From Microbacterium endophyticum (GTDB taxonomy: Bacteria > Actinomycetota > Actinomycetes > Actinomycetales > Microbacteriaceae): a stretch of DNA of 64,000 bases. The DNA is taken from NCBI RefSeq assembly GCF_011047135.1, contig NZ_CP049255.1, positions 1,798,001 to 1,862,000 of the forward strand, given 5' to 3'. A program made the translations under genes and the position numbers. A model generated the notes under the pieces. That model saw nothing but the letters and a program-made list of their open reading frames with translations, did no database searches and was not told the origin of the DNA. This document shows positions 7,237 through 15,523 of the stretch, one piece after another (position 1 is the stretch's first letter; each line of letters starts with the position of its first letter).

Positions 7237-9269
7237 CGGAGGAACGCGGCGGCGACGCCGGAGTCGACGGGGATGTGGAGGCCCGTTGTGCGAGTGAGCT
7301 CAGGGCCCGTCAGCACGAAGACAGCGTCGGCGACGTTCTCGGGCACGACTTCGCGCTTCAAGATCGTGCGGTTGGCGTAGTACTGACCGAGATCTTCCTC
7401 ATTGACACCGTAGGTCGCTGCGCGGTTCGCGCCCCAACCGGCGGCGAAGATACCGGAGCCCCGTACAACGCCATCGGGGTTGATGCCGTTGACGCGCACG
7501 CCGTAGGCGCCGAGCTCCACGGCGAGCAAACGCACCTGGTGCGCCTGATCGGCCTTGGTCGCCGAATAGGCGATGTTGTTGGGACCGGCGAACACCGAGT
7601 TCTTCGACGAGATATAGATGACGTCGCCGCCCATGCCCTGCTCGATGAGTGCTTTCGCCGCCGCGCGCGAGACGAGGAACGATCCTTTCGCCATGACGTC
7701 GTGCTGCAGATCCCAGTCCTTCTCTGTGGTTTCAAGCAGCGGTTTAGACAGTGACAGCCCGGCGTTGTTGACGACCAGGTCGATGCCGCCGAACGCGAGC
7801 ACTGTCGCGTCGATCGCCGCCTGCACGCCGTCGGCGTCGGCAACGTTCGCGGCGACGCCGATCGCGACATCGCTGCCACCGAGTTCGGATGCCACGGCCT
7901 GTGCCTTTTCGAGGTCGAGGTCTGCGACAACGACACACGCACCCTCGGCCGCCAAACGGGTGGCGATCGCCTTGCCGATACCGCTGGCGGCTCCTGTCAC
8001 GAATGCGATGCGCCCCTGATGGGATTTGGGCTTCGGCATCCGCTGCAGTTTTGCCTCTTCGAGAGCCCAATATTCGATGCGGAACTTCTCGGCATCGGAG
8101 ATCGGCGCATAGGTCGAGAGAGCCTCGGCGCCGCGCATGACGTTGATGGCGTTGACGTAGAACTCGCCGGCAACGCGTGCGGTCTGCTTGTTGGCACCAT
8201 AGGAGAACATGCCGATACCTGGCACGAGCACGATGAGCGGATCAGCGCCCCGGATGGCGGGGGAATCGTCCGTCGCGTGGGCGTCGTAATACGCCTGGTA
8301 GTCGGCGCGGTACGCCTCATGCAGCTCTTTCAGCCGCGCGATCTGCTCGTCGATCGTCGCGCTCGCCGGAAGATCGAGCACCATCGGCTTGACCTTCGTG
8401 CGGAGGAAGTGATCGGGGCAACTCGTGCCGAGAGCCGAAAGCTGAGTGAGCTTTTCGCTCGCGAGAAAGTCGAGCACAACATCGCTGTCGGTGAAGTGGC
8501 CGACCATCGGCTTGTCGGTTGAGGCGAGTCCACGGATGGTGGGGGCAAGAGCCGCAGCGCGTGTACGACGATCGACCTCGGGCAAAGCCTCGAAGCCTGT
8601 GACAACCTCGCCGAACGGCTGCGCTTTGCCGTGCTCCGCGATATATGCCGTTGCGGTGTCGATGATCCAGAGCGAGTTGGTCTCGGCTTCGTCGGAGCTG
8701 TCGCCCCACGCAGTAATACCGTGGCCGCCGAGAATGCAGCCGACAGCCCGAGGGTTCTGTGCCTTGATCTCGGCGATGTCGAGACCGAGCTGGAACCCGG
8801 GCCGACGCCACGGCACCCACACGACCTTCTCGCCGAAAATCTTTTCCGTGAGAGCGGGCCCGTCGGCGGCCGTTGCAATTGCGATACCCGCATCGGGGTG
8901 CAGGTGATCGACGTGTGCTGCATCAACAAGACCGTGCATCGCGGTATCGATCGAGGGTGCGGCACCGCCCTTGCCGTGGAGGCAGTAGTCAAAGGCCGCA
9001 ACCATTTCGTCTTCGCGGTCGAGGCCCGGGTAGACGTCGACGAGGGCGCGCATGCGGTCAAGTCGCAGCACAGCGAGGCCCTTTTCGGCGAGGGTGCCCA
9101 GGTCGCCGCCCGAACCCTTCACCCACATGAGCTCAACATCTTGACCCGTCACCGGGTCGGTCGCGATGCCCTTGGCCGATGTGTTGCCACCCGCGTAGTT
9201 GGTGGTCTTCGGGTCAGCGCCCAGACGATTACTCCGCGCGATGAGGTCAGCTGCTGCCGGATTGGTCAT
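7233..9269 (-). CDS. rhaEW: Bifunctional L-rhamnulose-1-phosphate aldolase / lactaldehyde dehydrogenase
   Basis: The 678-residue protein fuses a class II aldolase domain (residues about 1-400) to a short-chain dehydrogenase (about 420-678). In the aldolase part, DAAHVDHLHPD near residue 115 supplies metal-binding histidines. The dehydrogenase part opens with the Rossmann motif FVTGAASGIGKA and later has YSATKAD with the catalytic Tyr and Lys. Fusions of this kind are known from rhamnose regulons (RhaEW). They cleave rhamnulose 1-phosphate to dihydroxyacetone phosphate and L-lactaldehyde, and the dehydrogenase part is believed to oxidise the lactaldehyde to lactate. It overlaps the downstream rhaB and the upstream esterase gene by 4 nt each. 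Confidence 0.9.
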   Translation of the reverse strand: MTNPAAADLIARSNRLGADPKTTNYAGGNTSAKGIATDPVTGQDVELMWVKGSGGDLGTLAEKGLAVLRLDRMRALVDVYPGLDREDEMVAAFDYCLHGKGGAAPSIDTAMHGLVDAAHVDHLHPDAGIAIATAADGPALTEKIFGEKVVWVPWRRPGFQLGLDIAEIKAQNPRAVGCILGGHGITAWGDSSDEAETNSLWIIDTATAYIAEHGKAQPFGEVVTGFEALPEVDRRTRAAALAPTIRGLASTDKPMVGHFTDSDVVLDFLASEKLTQLSALGTSCPDHFLRTKVKPMVLDLPASATIDEQIARLKELHEAYRADYQAYYDAHATDDSPAIRGADPLIVLVPGIGMFSYGANKQTARVAGEFYVNAINVMRGAEALSTYAPISDAEKFRIEYWALEEAKLQRMPKPKSHQGRIAFVTGAASGIGKAIATRLAAEGACVVVADLDLEKAQAVASELGGSDVAIGVAANVADADGVQAAIDATVLAFGGIDLVVNNAGLSLSKPLLETTEKDWDLQHDVMAKGSFLVSRAAAKALIEQGMGGDVIYISSKNSVFAGPNNIAYSATKADQAHQVRLLAVELGAYGVRVNGINPDGVVRGSGIFAAGWGANRAATYGVNEEDLGQYYANRTILKREVVPENVADAVFVLTGPELTRTTGLHIPVDSGVAAAFLR

Positions 9270-10102
9270 GACATGTCCTTCGTGGTTTCAGTTCGGGGGA
9301 GAAAATCGGGAAGCGCCGCAAGAGCTGCGGCGATACGGGTAAGAGAAGCGGATGCCGCAGCCTCGGCGGGCCGGTTGAGGTGACCGTGGGTCGTGCCCGG
9401 CTCGCTCGAAACGTCAACGGAAACGCCCGCGCGCTGCAGGGTCGCAGCGAACACTTCGCCCGACACTCGCAGTTCGTCAACATCGCCGTTGATCATGAGG
9501 GTCGGCGGGAAGCCCGTTACCTGTTCGGGCAGGGCCATGCCGGGAACGACATATACCGGGGCTTCATCGACGGGGCCGCCAACGAAGCCTTCGTACATTT
9601 CGCGGACGACGGTCGGGTCGAACCGATCAGCGACCGGGTCAGCGTCGAGCGCCGCGCGAAGATCAGCACCCGGCGCCGGCTGCACGGCGAGCAGGGTGGG
9701 GTAGGCCAACACGGCAAGGGCTGGGCGTACCGGAGCGCCGTCGTGGAGGAGGCGAAGCGTTGCACCCGTCACGAGGTTCGCGCCGGCGCTTGCTCCGCCG
9801 ATAGCGAGCTTTGCCACATCGATTCCGAGCGCGGGTGCGTTCGCCACCGACCACGACCACGCGGTCAGGATGTCATCGGACGGTGCCGGGTAGCGGCATC
9901 CGGGGCCGACCAGCCGGTAGTCGACGGAGATGACAGTTGTTCCCTTTGCCGCGAGCGTCTCAGCGACAGCATGAGCTTCGGGCATGTCGAGGTCGCCGTG
10001 GGCGAAACCACCGCCGTGCGCCCAAACGAGGCCAGCGCCAGTGGGCACGTCTGCGGGGTATACCCGCACGAGCCCATCGGCCGCGGCGAAGGGAACTGCC
10101 AT
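9266..10102 (-). CDS. Alpha/beta hydrolase (HSL-type esterase) in the rhamnose operon
   Basis: The 278-residue protein is a hormone-sensitive-lipase type esterase. It shows the oxyanion motif HGGGF, the nucleophile elbow GGASAGA, an Asp in NGDVDELRVSG and a His in THGHLN. It has no signal peptide, so it acts in the cytoplasm. Its place between the isomerase and aldolase genes suggests that it removes acyl (for example acetyl) groups from imported rhamnose-containing compounds, but this is inference. The start at 10102 (ATG, 5 nt after the isomerase stop) is preferred. A TTG at 10120 in the same frame would overlap the isomerase gene. It is not a standard part of rhamnose operons. Confidence 0.78.
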   Translation of the reverse strand: MAVPFAAADGLVRVYPADVPTGAGLVWAHGGGFAHGDLDMPEAHAVAETLAAKGTTVISVDYRLVGPGCRYPAPSDDILTAWSWSVANAPALGIDVAKLAIGGASAGANLVTGATLRLLHDGAPVRPALAVLAYPTLLAVQPAPGADLRAALDADPVADRFDPTVVREMYEGFVGGPVDEAPVYVVPGMALPEQVTGFPPTLMINGDVDELRVSGEVFAATLQRAGVSVDVSSEPGTTHGHLNRPAEAAASASLTRIAAALAALPDFLPRTETTKDMS

Positions 10103-10107
10103 GATGC

Positions 10108-11274
10108 CTACGCGCCCCAACCGGCCTGTGTGCCGCCGACGCGTTCAGCTTCGATCTTTTCCTGGTAGCCGCTGGCTGCAAACGCTGCCATCGGATCTGC
10201 AGGAAGACCGCGCGATTCGCGCCACTCGGCCAGTGCTGGCCGCACATCGGTTGAGAAGGCATCCATGAACACCGCGTTGGCTGCGAGTACATCGTTTGCG
10301 GCCTGCGCTGCGGCGAGAGCTGCGCCGTCGACGAGTAGTGCACGAGCAGTCATCTCTTGCACGTTGAGAACCGAGCGGATCTGGCCCGGGATCTTCTTCT
10401 CGATGTTGTGGCACTGGTCGAGCATGAAAGCAACATCGGGGTTGTTGAGTCCGCCGCCGCGGATGACCTCGAAGATGATGCGGAACAGCTGGAACGGGTC
10501 GGCGGCCCCCACAATCAGGTCGTCGTCGGCGTAGAAACGAGAGTTGAAGTCGAACGAACCGAGCTTGCCGAGGCGGAGGAGCTGCATCACGATGAACTCG
10601 ATGTTGGTGCCGGGTGCATGATGCCCGGTGTCGAGGCACACGAGGGCCTTGTCGCCGAGCGCCGCCACCTGCACGTACGACGTACCCCAGTCGGGAACAT
10701 CGGTGTGGTAAAAAGACGGCTCGAAGAACTTGTATTCGAGCACGAGGCGCTGGTCATCGCCGAGCGCCGCGTAGATCTCGGTGAGCGACTCGTGGAGTCG
10801 GTCTTGGCGAGCACGCATGTCGGCCTGGCCCGGGTAGTTGGACCCCTCGGCCAGCCAGATCTTGAGGTCGCGTGAGCCGGTGGCGCCCATGATGTCGATG
10901 CACTCGATGTGGTGATCGATTGCCTTCCGGCGGATGCGGTCGTCGGCGTGGGTCAGGGCGCCGAATTTGTAGTCGTCGTCTTGGAAGGTGTTGGAGTTGA
11001 TGGTTCCAAGGCTCACGCCAAGATCTTCCGCGTAGCGGCGGAGGGCTGCGTAGTCGTCGACCTTGTCCCACGGAATGTGGAGCGCGACCGAAGGAGCGAG
11101 TGCTGTGACGCGGTTGACCTCTGCGGCATCCGCGATCTTTTCTTGCGGGGTGCGCGGGGTGCCCTCGGTAGCGAAGACTTTGAAACGCGTGCCGGAGTTA
11201 CCGAACGCCCAGCTGGGGAGCTCGATGCTTTGGCCCGCGAGGGCGGCCTGGATGTCGGACGTCAAAATACTCAT
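10108..11274 (-). CDS. rhaI: L-rhamnose isomerase, RhaI type
   Basis: The 388-residue TIM-barrel protein resembles the Pseudomonas stutzeri type of L-rhamnose isomerase rather than the E. coli RhaA type. Metal-ligand motifs can be read: EYKFFEP (Glu), CLDTGHH (Asp and His), FDFNSRFYADDD (Asp pair) and FMLDQCHN. It converts L-rhamnose to L-rhamnulose. The gene overlaps the upstream mutarotase gene (11271-11274) and is followed by the esterase gene. The operon therefore encodes each step from rhamnose to DHAP plus lactate. The length is slightly shorter than the Pseudomonas enzyme. Confidence 0.9.
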   Translation of the reverse strand: MSILTSDIQAALAGQSIELPSWAFGNSGTRFKVFATEGTPRTPQEKIADAAEVNRVTALAPSVALHIPWDKVDDYAALRRYAEDLGVSLGTINSNTFQDDDYKFGALTHADDRIRRKAIDHHIECIDIMGATGSRDLKIWLAEGSNYPGQADMRARQDRLHESLTEIYAALGDDQRLVLEYKFFEPSFYHTDVPDWGTSYVQVAALGDKALVCLDTGHHAPGTNIEFIVMQLLRLGKLGSFDFNSRFYADDDLIVGAADPFQLFRIIFEVIRGGGLNNPDVAFMLDQCHNIEKKIPGQIRSVLNVQEMTARALLVDGAALAAAQAANDVLAANAVFMDAFSTDVRPALAEWRESRGLPADPMAAFAASGYQEKIEAERVGGTQAGWGA

Positions 11275-11648
11275 GGTGTCGTGCTCTCGTTTGTAGCGGA
11301 TGCCGTCAGCTGATCGTGAAGATTGAAAACTTCGGTAAGCGGGGTTGCGGCCTGGTCGGGGCGACCACTCAGGCCAATGAAAAATCGGGCCATTTCGGCT
11401 TCCCAGCGCGCGGCGATGGGCGAGGCCGCGAGGTAGTCCTGGGCTGCGGCGTCATCGTCGGTTTCGTAGTAGCCGATCAGGGTCGCGCCCGGACCGAGAA
11501 AAAGCGAGTAGTTGCGCCGACCGGATGCCGCAATCTCGGCGAGCATTTCGGGCCATACCGGGCTGTGGCGAGCGAGGTATTCGTCGAGTTGTGTCGGGTC
11601 AATCTGCAACTGAAAGCACACGCGTGAAGGCTTCTTGGCACTCGTCAT
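11271..11648 (-). CDS. rhaM: L-rhamnose mutarotase
   Basis: The 125-residue protein belongs to the small RhaM/RhaU mutarotase family (ferredoxin-like fold), with the typical segment RHSPVWPEM and later NYSLFLG. It speeds up exchange between the alpha and beta anomers of L-rhamnose, feeding the isomerase encoded next. It is the first gene of the rhamnose operon. A good Shine-Dalgarno (GAAGGAG) precedes the ATG at 11648. Two LacI-type operator halves lie 20-55 nt upstream (11671-11702). Its stop overlaps the start of rhaI by 4 nt. Confidence 0.9.
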   Translation of the reverse strand: MTSAKKPSRVCFQLQIDPTQLDEYLARHSPVWPEMLAEIAASGRRNYSLFLGPGATLIGYYETDDDAAAQDYLAASPIAARWEAEMARFFIGLSGRPDQAATPLTEVFNLHDQLTASATNESTTP

Positions 11649-11670
11649 CGAGTAGCTCCTTCGTCAAGGG

Positions 11671-11702
11671 TGAATCATTTCGGTACGTTGTGAATCGTTT
11701 CA
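11671..11702 (-). promoter_or_regulatory. Two LacI-type operators of the rhamnose operon
   Basis: Two copies of one near-palindrome, TGAATCATTTCG (11671) and TGAATCGTTTCA (11691), lie 20 bp apart directly upstream of rhaM. The second has symmetric TGAA/TTCA arms around a central CG, as LacI-family operators do. They are the likely targets of the regulator encoded just upstream (11754-12767). Confidence 0.65.
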
Positions 11703-11753
11703 TAATGTACCTGACGAGGGTCAAGCATGCAACCCTGCGTCACGCGGGTGCCG

Positions 11754-12767
11754 CTAGTTCGTGCCGCCGGAAGATGCCCGCACCACGAGCTCCGGTTGAA
11801 AGCGCACATGCTGCGGCGCTGAGCCCGCCGACGTGCCGCCTGACTGAGAAAGGAGCAGATCGACGGCAGTTGCACCGAGGAGCCGAGCGGGCTGGCGGAT
11901 AGAACTCAGTGGCACAACAGTCGCTGCCGCGAAATCGATGTCGTCGTAGCCGATGAGCGCGATGTCTTCGGGCACGCGCACCTGGGAGAGCAGCGTAAAT
12001 GCCTGCAGCACGCCGACGGCGAGCAGGTCGTTGGCGGCGAACACAGCATCTGGGCGGTCGCCCGCTGGGCGCGCGACAAGCTGTTCGCCCGCGGCGCGGC
12101 CTTGTAGCACCGTCAACGCTGGCATCTCGACGATCTCGAGCGTGGCATCCGGGTACTCGGCGACAGCTCGGCGTGCCCCCTCGAGTCGCTCAGCAACCTG
12201 CGGCACGCCAAGGGGCCCGGCGAGAAAGAGCAATCGGCGTCGGCCCGATTCGAGCAGGTGAGCCGCCGCAAGCGAGCCGCCCTCGACGTCGTCGACAGTC
12301 ACGGAGAAGAATTCGTCGCCACCGTCGCGGTCAACGAGCACAACGGGAATGCCCGCGTTTCGGAGAGTCCGAAGGCCCGCCAGCTCATCGTCGGTGGGAG
12401 TGATGAGCACGCCGTTGACGCGCTGCTCGCGAAAGAGTTCGAGGTACGCGCGCTCGCGCTCGCCGTTTTCGTCGCTGTTGCCCACGAGCACTGTGAGGCC
12501 CGATTCTGCAGCTTGATTTTCTGCACCTCGGGCGACATCAGCGAAGAAGGGGTTCGAGACATCGAGCACAACGAGCCCGATGCTGCGAGACCTGCCCGCC
12601 CGCAGCTGGCGGGCCGCATCGTTTCGCACGAAGCCGAGTTCGTTGATCGCGCGCGTTACCCGCGCGACGACTTCGGGGGAGACTTTTTCGGGGCGATTGA
12701 GCACGTTCGACACGGTGCCAACCGAGACGGATGCCGCGGCTGCGACGTCTTTCACGCTGACCGTCAT
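11754..12767 (-). CDS. LacI-family regulator of the rhamnose operon
   Basis: The 337-residue protein has an N-terminal LacI helix-turn-helix (VSVKDVAAAASVSVGTVSNV, then LNRPEKVSPE) and a periplasmic-binding-protein-like sensor domain with the family segment DAVFAANDLLAVG. It is expected to repress the rhamnose genes until rhamnose, rhamnulose or a phosphate ester binds. It lies directly upstream of rhaM in the same direction, with two LacI-type operators between them. The start at 12767 was chosen because it opens at the HTH. The longer frame up to 12878 would add 37 residues unlike the family. The effector is inferred only from context. Confidence 0.88.
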   Translation of the reverse strand: MTVSVKDVAAAASVSVGTVSNVLNRPEKVSPEVVARVTRAINELGFVRNDAARQLRAGRSRSIGLVVLDVSNPFFADVARGAENQAAESGLTVLVGNSDENGERERAYLELFREQRVNGVLITPTDDELAGLRTLRNAGIPVVLVDRDGGDEFFSVTVDDVEGGSLAAAHLLESGRRRLLFLAGPLGVPQVAERLEGARRAVAEYPDATLEIVEMPALTVLQGRAAGEQLVARPAGDRPDAVFAANDLLAVGVLQAFTLLSQVRVPEDIALIGYDDIDFAAATVVPLSSIRQPARLLGATAVDLLLSQSGGTSAGSAPQHVRFQPELVVRASSGGTN

Positions 12768-12832
12768 TGCAACCGCTTTCTGTTCTGGGGCACAGTTCGG
12801 CGCCTGTCGGCAGTGTAGAGCACTGCGTTTTG

Positions 12833-12881
12833 CGGGCACCCTCGGGCACCCCTCTCGCATCCGGGCACCCTCGGGCACCCC
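12833..12881. repeat. Direct repeat of a 20-bp GGGCACCC-containing unit
   Basis: The 20-mer CGGGCACCCTCGGGCACCCC occurs at 12833-12852 and again, unchanged, at 12862-12881, giving four GGGCACCC cores in 49 bp. It lies upstream of the rhamnose LacI gene and next to the long palindrome at 12895. It could be an array of binding sites or a repeat expansion. Nothing in the sequence decides between these. Confidence 0.6.
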
Positions 12882-12894
12882 GTCTCACCGCCCG

Positions 12895-12948
12895 ACTTGC
12901 CCGTTTTTGTGGGTGTTCATCCGCCGACACCCACAAAAACGGGCAAGT
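12895..12948. repeat. Perfect 22-bp inverted repeat, ACTTGCCCG family, copy 1
   Basis: Arms 12895-12916 and 12927-12948 (ACTTGCCCGTTTTTGTGGGT...) are perfectly complementary over 22 bp around a 10-nt loop. It follows the 3' end of the leftward apionate operon (apnL stop at 12989), so it is probably that operon's terminator. A diverged copy of the same element lies at 21061-21118, after the regulator gene of this operon. Confidence 0.85.
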
Positions 12949-12988
12949 GACGTGGGGGTGAGGTGGACGTGCGAGTGCGTGGGTGGCG

Positions 12989-14746
12989 TCACCGTGAGGC
13001 TCCCGACAGGAACTGCCAGGCGAAAGGTGCAACGAGCACGCGCTCGATGCCCGTCGGGGTTGTCACGTCGATGTCGCGCGCCACGGTGTCGAGATTGGCA
13101 ACGAGCACCGTTGAGGTCTGGCTGTCAGTGAGCGCACCGACAGCCCACACGAGTCCGTCTGGGCTCGTGCCAGACAGGAGCGGCGATCCCGCAAGCCCGG
13201 CGACGGCGTTGATTGCGTCGAAAGCGGGCGTTGGCTCCCCGGCTGACGAGCGGATGCCTCGTGGCCCCCACTCTTCGAAATAGCTGAGCGATACGACGCC
13301 CGGAATTGCGAGCGCCGCAGAACTTGCGATTAACCAGGCACCAAGCTGTGGCGCGCTCTGACGGGGGTCGACGCTGCCTGTCAGCTCAGCACCGTAACCC
13401 TCGGTGAAGTCTGCGCGAGACGGAGCGGGCTCCGGCGCCGTCGCCACGTCGTTGAAGCGCGGGCGAAGCGTGATGGGCCCGATGTGGACGGGGGTATCAG
13501 CGATATATGCGACGGCCGCTTCTGCGATCAGACGTTGGATTGCGACGGACTCGATGAGTTGCTCGGTTCCGAGCGAATGGAACAGCGGCGTGAACGTGAC
13601 GGCGAGTCCATCGAGCCTGGGCGGAAGCCGATGGCCCTCACGGTTCAGTTCCGTGTAATGCGAGCGTGAACCGCCGACGACTGGTGTTGTCAGGCCGTGG
13701 GCTGCGAGCGCGTCCCGAAGAAGCGCGTCGGCGCGAGCATCGGTCACATGTCGCGAGTCGCCGGTACGCTGGAATGCGCCGATTCGCACGAGTCGCTGGC
13801 TCGGGAGCAGCGCGACGGCGGAATGAACGGCTGCGGGGTTCGCGGCGTCCAGCACGAGACGTACATCGAGTGCGAGCGGCTGCGCGAGCGCGCGTTCGAG
13901 AGCGCTGCGCCAGTTGGCGGTCGCAAGATCGAGCTCGACGAGAAGCTCAGAGCCAATCGGTTCGAGCGCGGGGGCCGGGTCTGGTCCGGTAGCGGCGGAC
14001 ACCCCCACAGCAGGAAAAGGTGCACCGGCCGCGGCGAGCCGGATCTGCGCGACGGGTGACCTCACCGCGGGCGAGGCGTCGGGCAGCGGTGAGACCGTGA
14101 CCGTGACCGACTGCGAGACGCGTGAGTCGGGCGCGAGTCGGTAGGGGAAAGGTAACGAAAGCGGTCTGCTGTACGTCTTGAACGAGGCATCCGTCCAGTT
14201 GCGCTGATCTTCCATCTCAAAAACGTCACCCGAAAACGCGACGTCGACCGCGAGACCCGCGTGTTGCCACGCGAGGCCAGCGATGTCGAAGACCGGCTGG
14301 TGCGCGCTGATCTCGACCGGAAAGTGGCTCACCGACGTCGAACCGTCGGGGTGCGTTGCCTGCAACTCTGCTCCGGCGAGAAGCGGTGGGTGCAGCACCA
14401 CCAGACCGGTGCGATTGGTTTCCCACTCCACGGCTGATAGCGCCTCGAATTCGACAGTGAGTGCGCGATCCGATGCCCGGACATGCACGTCTCCGGCGAG
14501 ATCAGCACCGAAATCCCGAGTGCGCAGTCTCAGTGTGAGTTCTTCGGGCTTCCTCGATACGGAGTCGATGACCCACCCCGCGGTGTTCCAATCGCGGTCA
14601 CGCGCCACAGCACGGATGCTCCGGAGCACACGCCGACCGTCGTAGCTGATGTCGGCGAGCTCGTCATCGCGGAGGTGCACTTCCCACGCGCCGGACTGCC
14701 AGAGCAGTGTCGGCGCGTGGGAAGAGTTCCAATCATCGCGTGTCAT
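12989..14746 (-). CDS. apnL: Putative D-apionate lactonase (ApnL family)
   Basis: The 585-residue protein has no signal peptide. Its composition resembles a beta-rich N-terminal domain followed by a TIM-barrel-like region (about residues 240-500). Its identity is judged mainly from context: it is the last gene of an operon with ApnO-, OiaC-, LerI-, DerI- and LerK-like genes. In known D-apiose pathways the lactonase ApnL, of about this size, opens D-apionolactone to D-apionate. I recognise only general similarity to that family, and no catalytic residues can be named. It could instead be a cytoplasmic glycoside hydrolase of an unassigned family. It starts 15 nt after the SDR gene. A long palindrome follows it. 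Confidence 0.5.
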   Translation of the reverse strand: MTRDDWNSSHAPTLLWQSGAWEVHLRDDELADISYDGRRVLRSIRAVARDRDWNTAGWVIDSVSRKPEELTLRLRTRDFGADLAGDVHVRASDRALTVEFEALSAVEWETNRTGLVVLHPPLLAGAELQATHPDGSTSVSHFPVEISAHQPVFDIAGLAWQHAGLAVDVAFSGDVFEMEDQRNWTDASFKTYSRPLSLPFPYRLAPDSRVSQSVTVTVSPLPDASPAVRSPVAQIRLAAAGAPFPAVGVSAATGPDPAPALEPIGSELLVELDLATANWRSALERALAQPLALDVRLVLDAANPAAVHSAVALLPSQRLVRIGAFQRTGDSRHVTDARADALLRDALAAHGLTTPVVGGSRSHYTELNREGHRLPPRLDGLAVTFTPLFHSLGTEQLIESVAIQRLIAEAAVAYIADTPVHIGPITLRPRFNDVATAPEPAPSRADFTEGYGAELTGSVDPRQSAPQLGAWLIASSAALAIPGVVSLSYFEEWGPRGIRSSAGEPTPAFDAINAVAGLAGSPLLSGTSPDGLVWAVGALTDSQTSTVLVANLDTVARDIDVTTPTGIERVLVAPFAWQFLSGASR

Positions 14747-14761
14747 ATCGGGGGATCCTGG

Positions 14762-15520
14762 TTAGAGCGTCGTCATGCCGCCGTCGACGGCGAAGAGCGC
14801 GCCGGTTGCGAACGCGGAGTCATCGCTGGCAAGAAAAACCATGATGCCTTCGACATCGTGGGGCGTGCCGGCACGCCCCATCGGAATGCGACCGACAATG
14901 GCGGCGCGCGCTTCGGGGTCGGAAGTGATCGTCGTCACGAGTGTCGTCTCGGTGTAACCGGGCACGACAGTATTCACCCGTATGCCATCGCGTGCATACG
15001 CCGCTGCGACTGTGCGTGCGAGGCCATGGATCCCGGCCTTCGTCGCGCTGTACGCCGTGAAATCCTGGCCCTCGCCGTTGAGCCCGGTGGGGCTCCCGGT
15101 GAGAATTATCGATCCACCGTTCGCGTCTTTCATCGCGCGCACAGCGTGCTTGACGGTGAGGAACGTGCCGGTGAGATTGATGTCGACAGTGCGCTGCCAG
15201 ACGGCGAGATCGAGGTCGGCGATCTTCGCGTCTTGGCCGAAGAGCTGCACGCCCGCGTTGGCAACGACGACATCGGGGGTCCACCCCGCAGCGACGAGTT
15301 CTGCGAAGCCGCGCTCGACGGATGCCTCATCAGAGATATCGACGATGGCAGCTTTTGCGACGTCGGCGCCGAGGGCCGCGACGGCGGCTGCAGCCGCTGC
15401 TTCGTCACGGTCGGCGATGATGACGCGCGCGCCCTCTGCGGCGAATCGCGCGGCGACGGCGTATCCGATGCCGGTTCCCGCGCCGGTAACGAGTGCGGTT
15501 TTGCCCGAAAGTTTGCTCAT
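14762..15520 (-). CDS. Short-chain dehydrogenase, candidate D-apiose dehydrogenase
   Basis: The 252-residue classical SDR has the NAD(P) motif TGAGTGIG, the NAG motif (VVANAGVQ), a catalytic Ser in LTGSPTG and the YSATK active site. The C-terminal VDGGMTTL ending is typical. An acidic residue after the second beta strand (IIADRDEA) favours NAD over NADP. In its operon the missing step is oxidation of D-apiose to D-apionolactone. In described pathways that is done by a Gfo/Idh/MocA-family enzyme, so this SDR may be a non-homologous replacement. That role is inferred. Another substrate of the pathway is possible. It starts 3 nt after apnO. Confidence 0.72.
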   Translation of the reverse strand: MSKLSGKTALVTGAGTGIGYAVAARFAAEGARVIIADRDEAAAAAAVAALGADVAKAAIVDISDEASVERGFAELVAAGWTPDVVVANAGVQLFGQDAKIADLDLAVWQRTVDINLTGTFLTVKHAVRAMKDANGGSIILTGSPTGLNGEGQDFTAYSATKAGIHGLARTVAAAYARDGIRVNTVVPGYTETTLVTTITSDPEARAAIVGRIPMGRAGTPHDVEGIMVFLASDDSAFATGALFAVDGGMTTL

Positions 15521-15523
15521 GAT

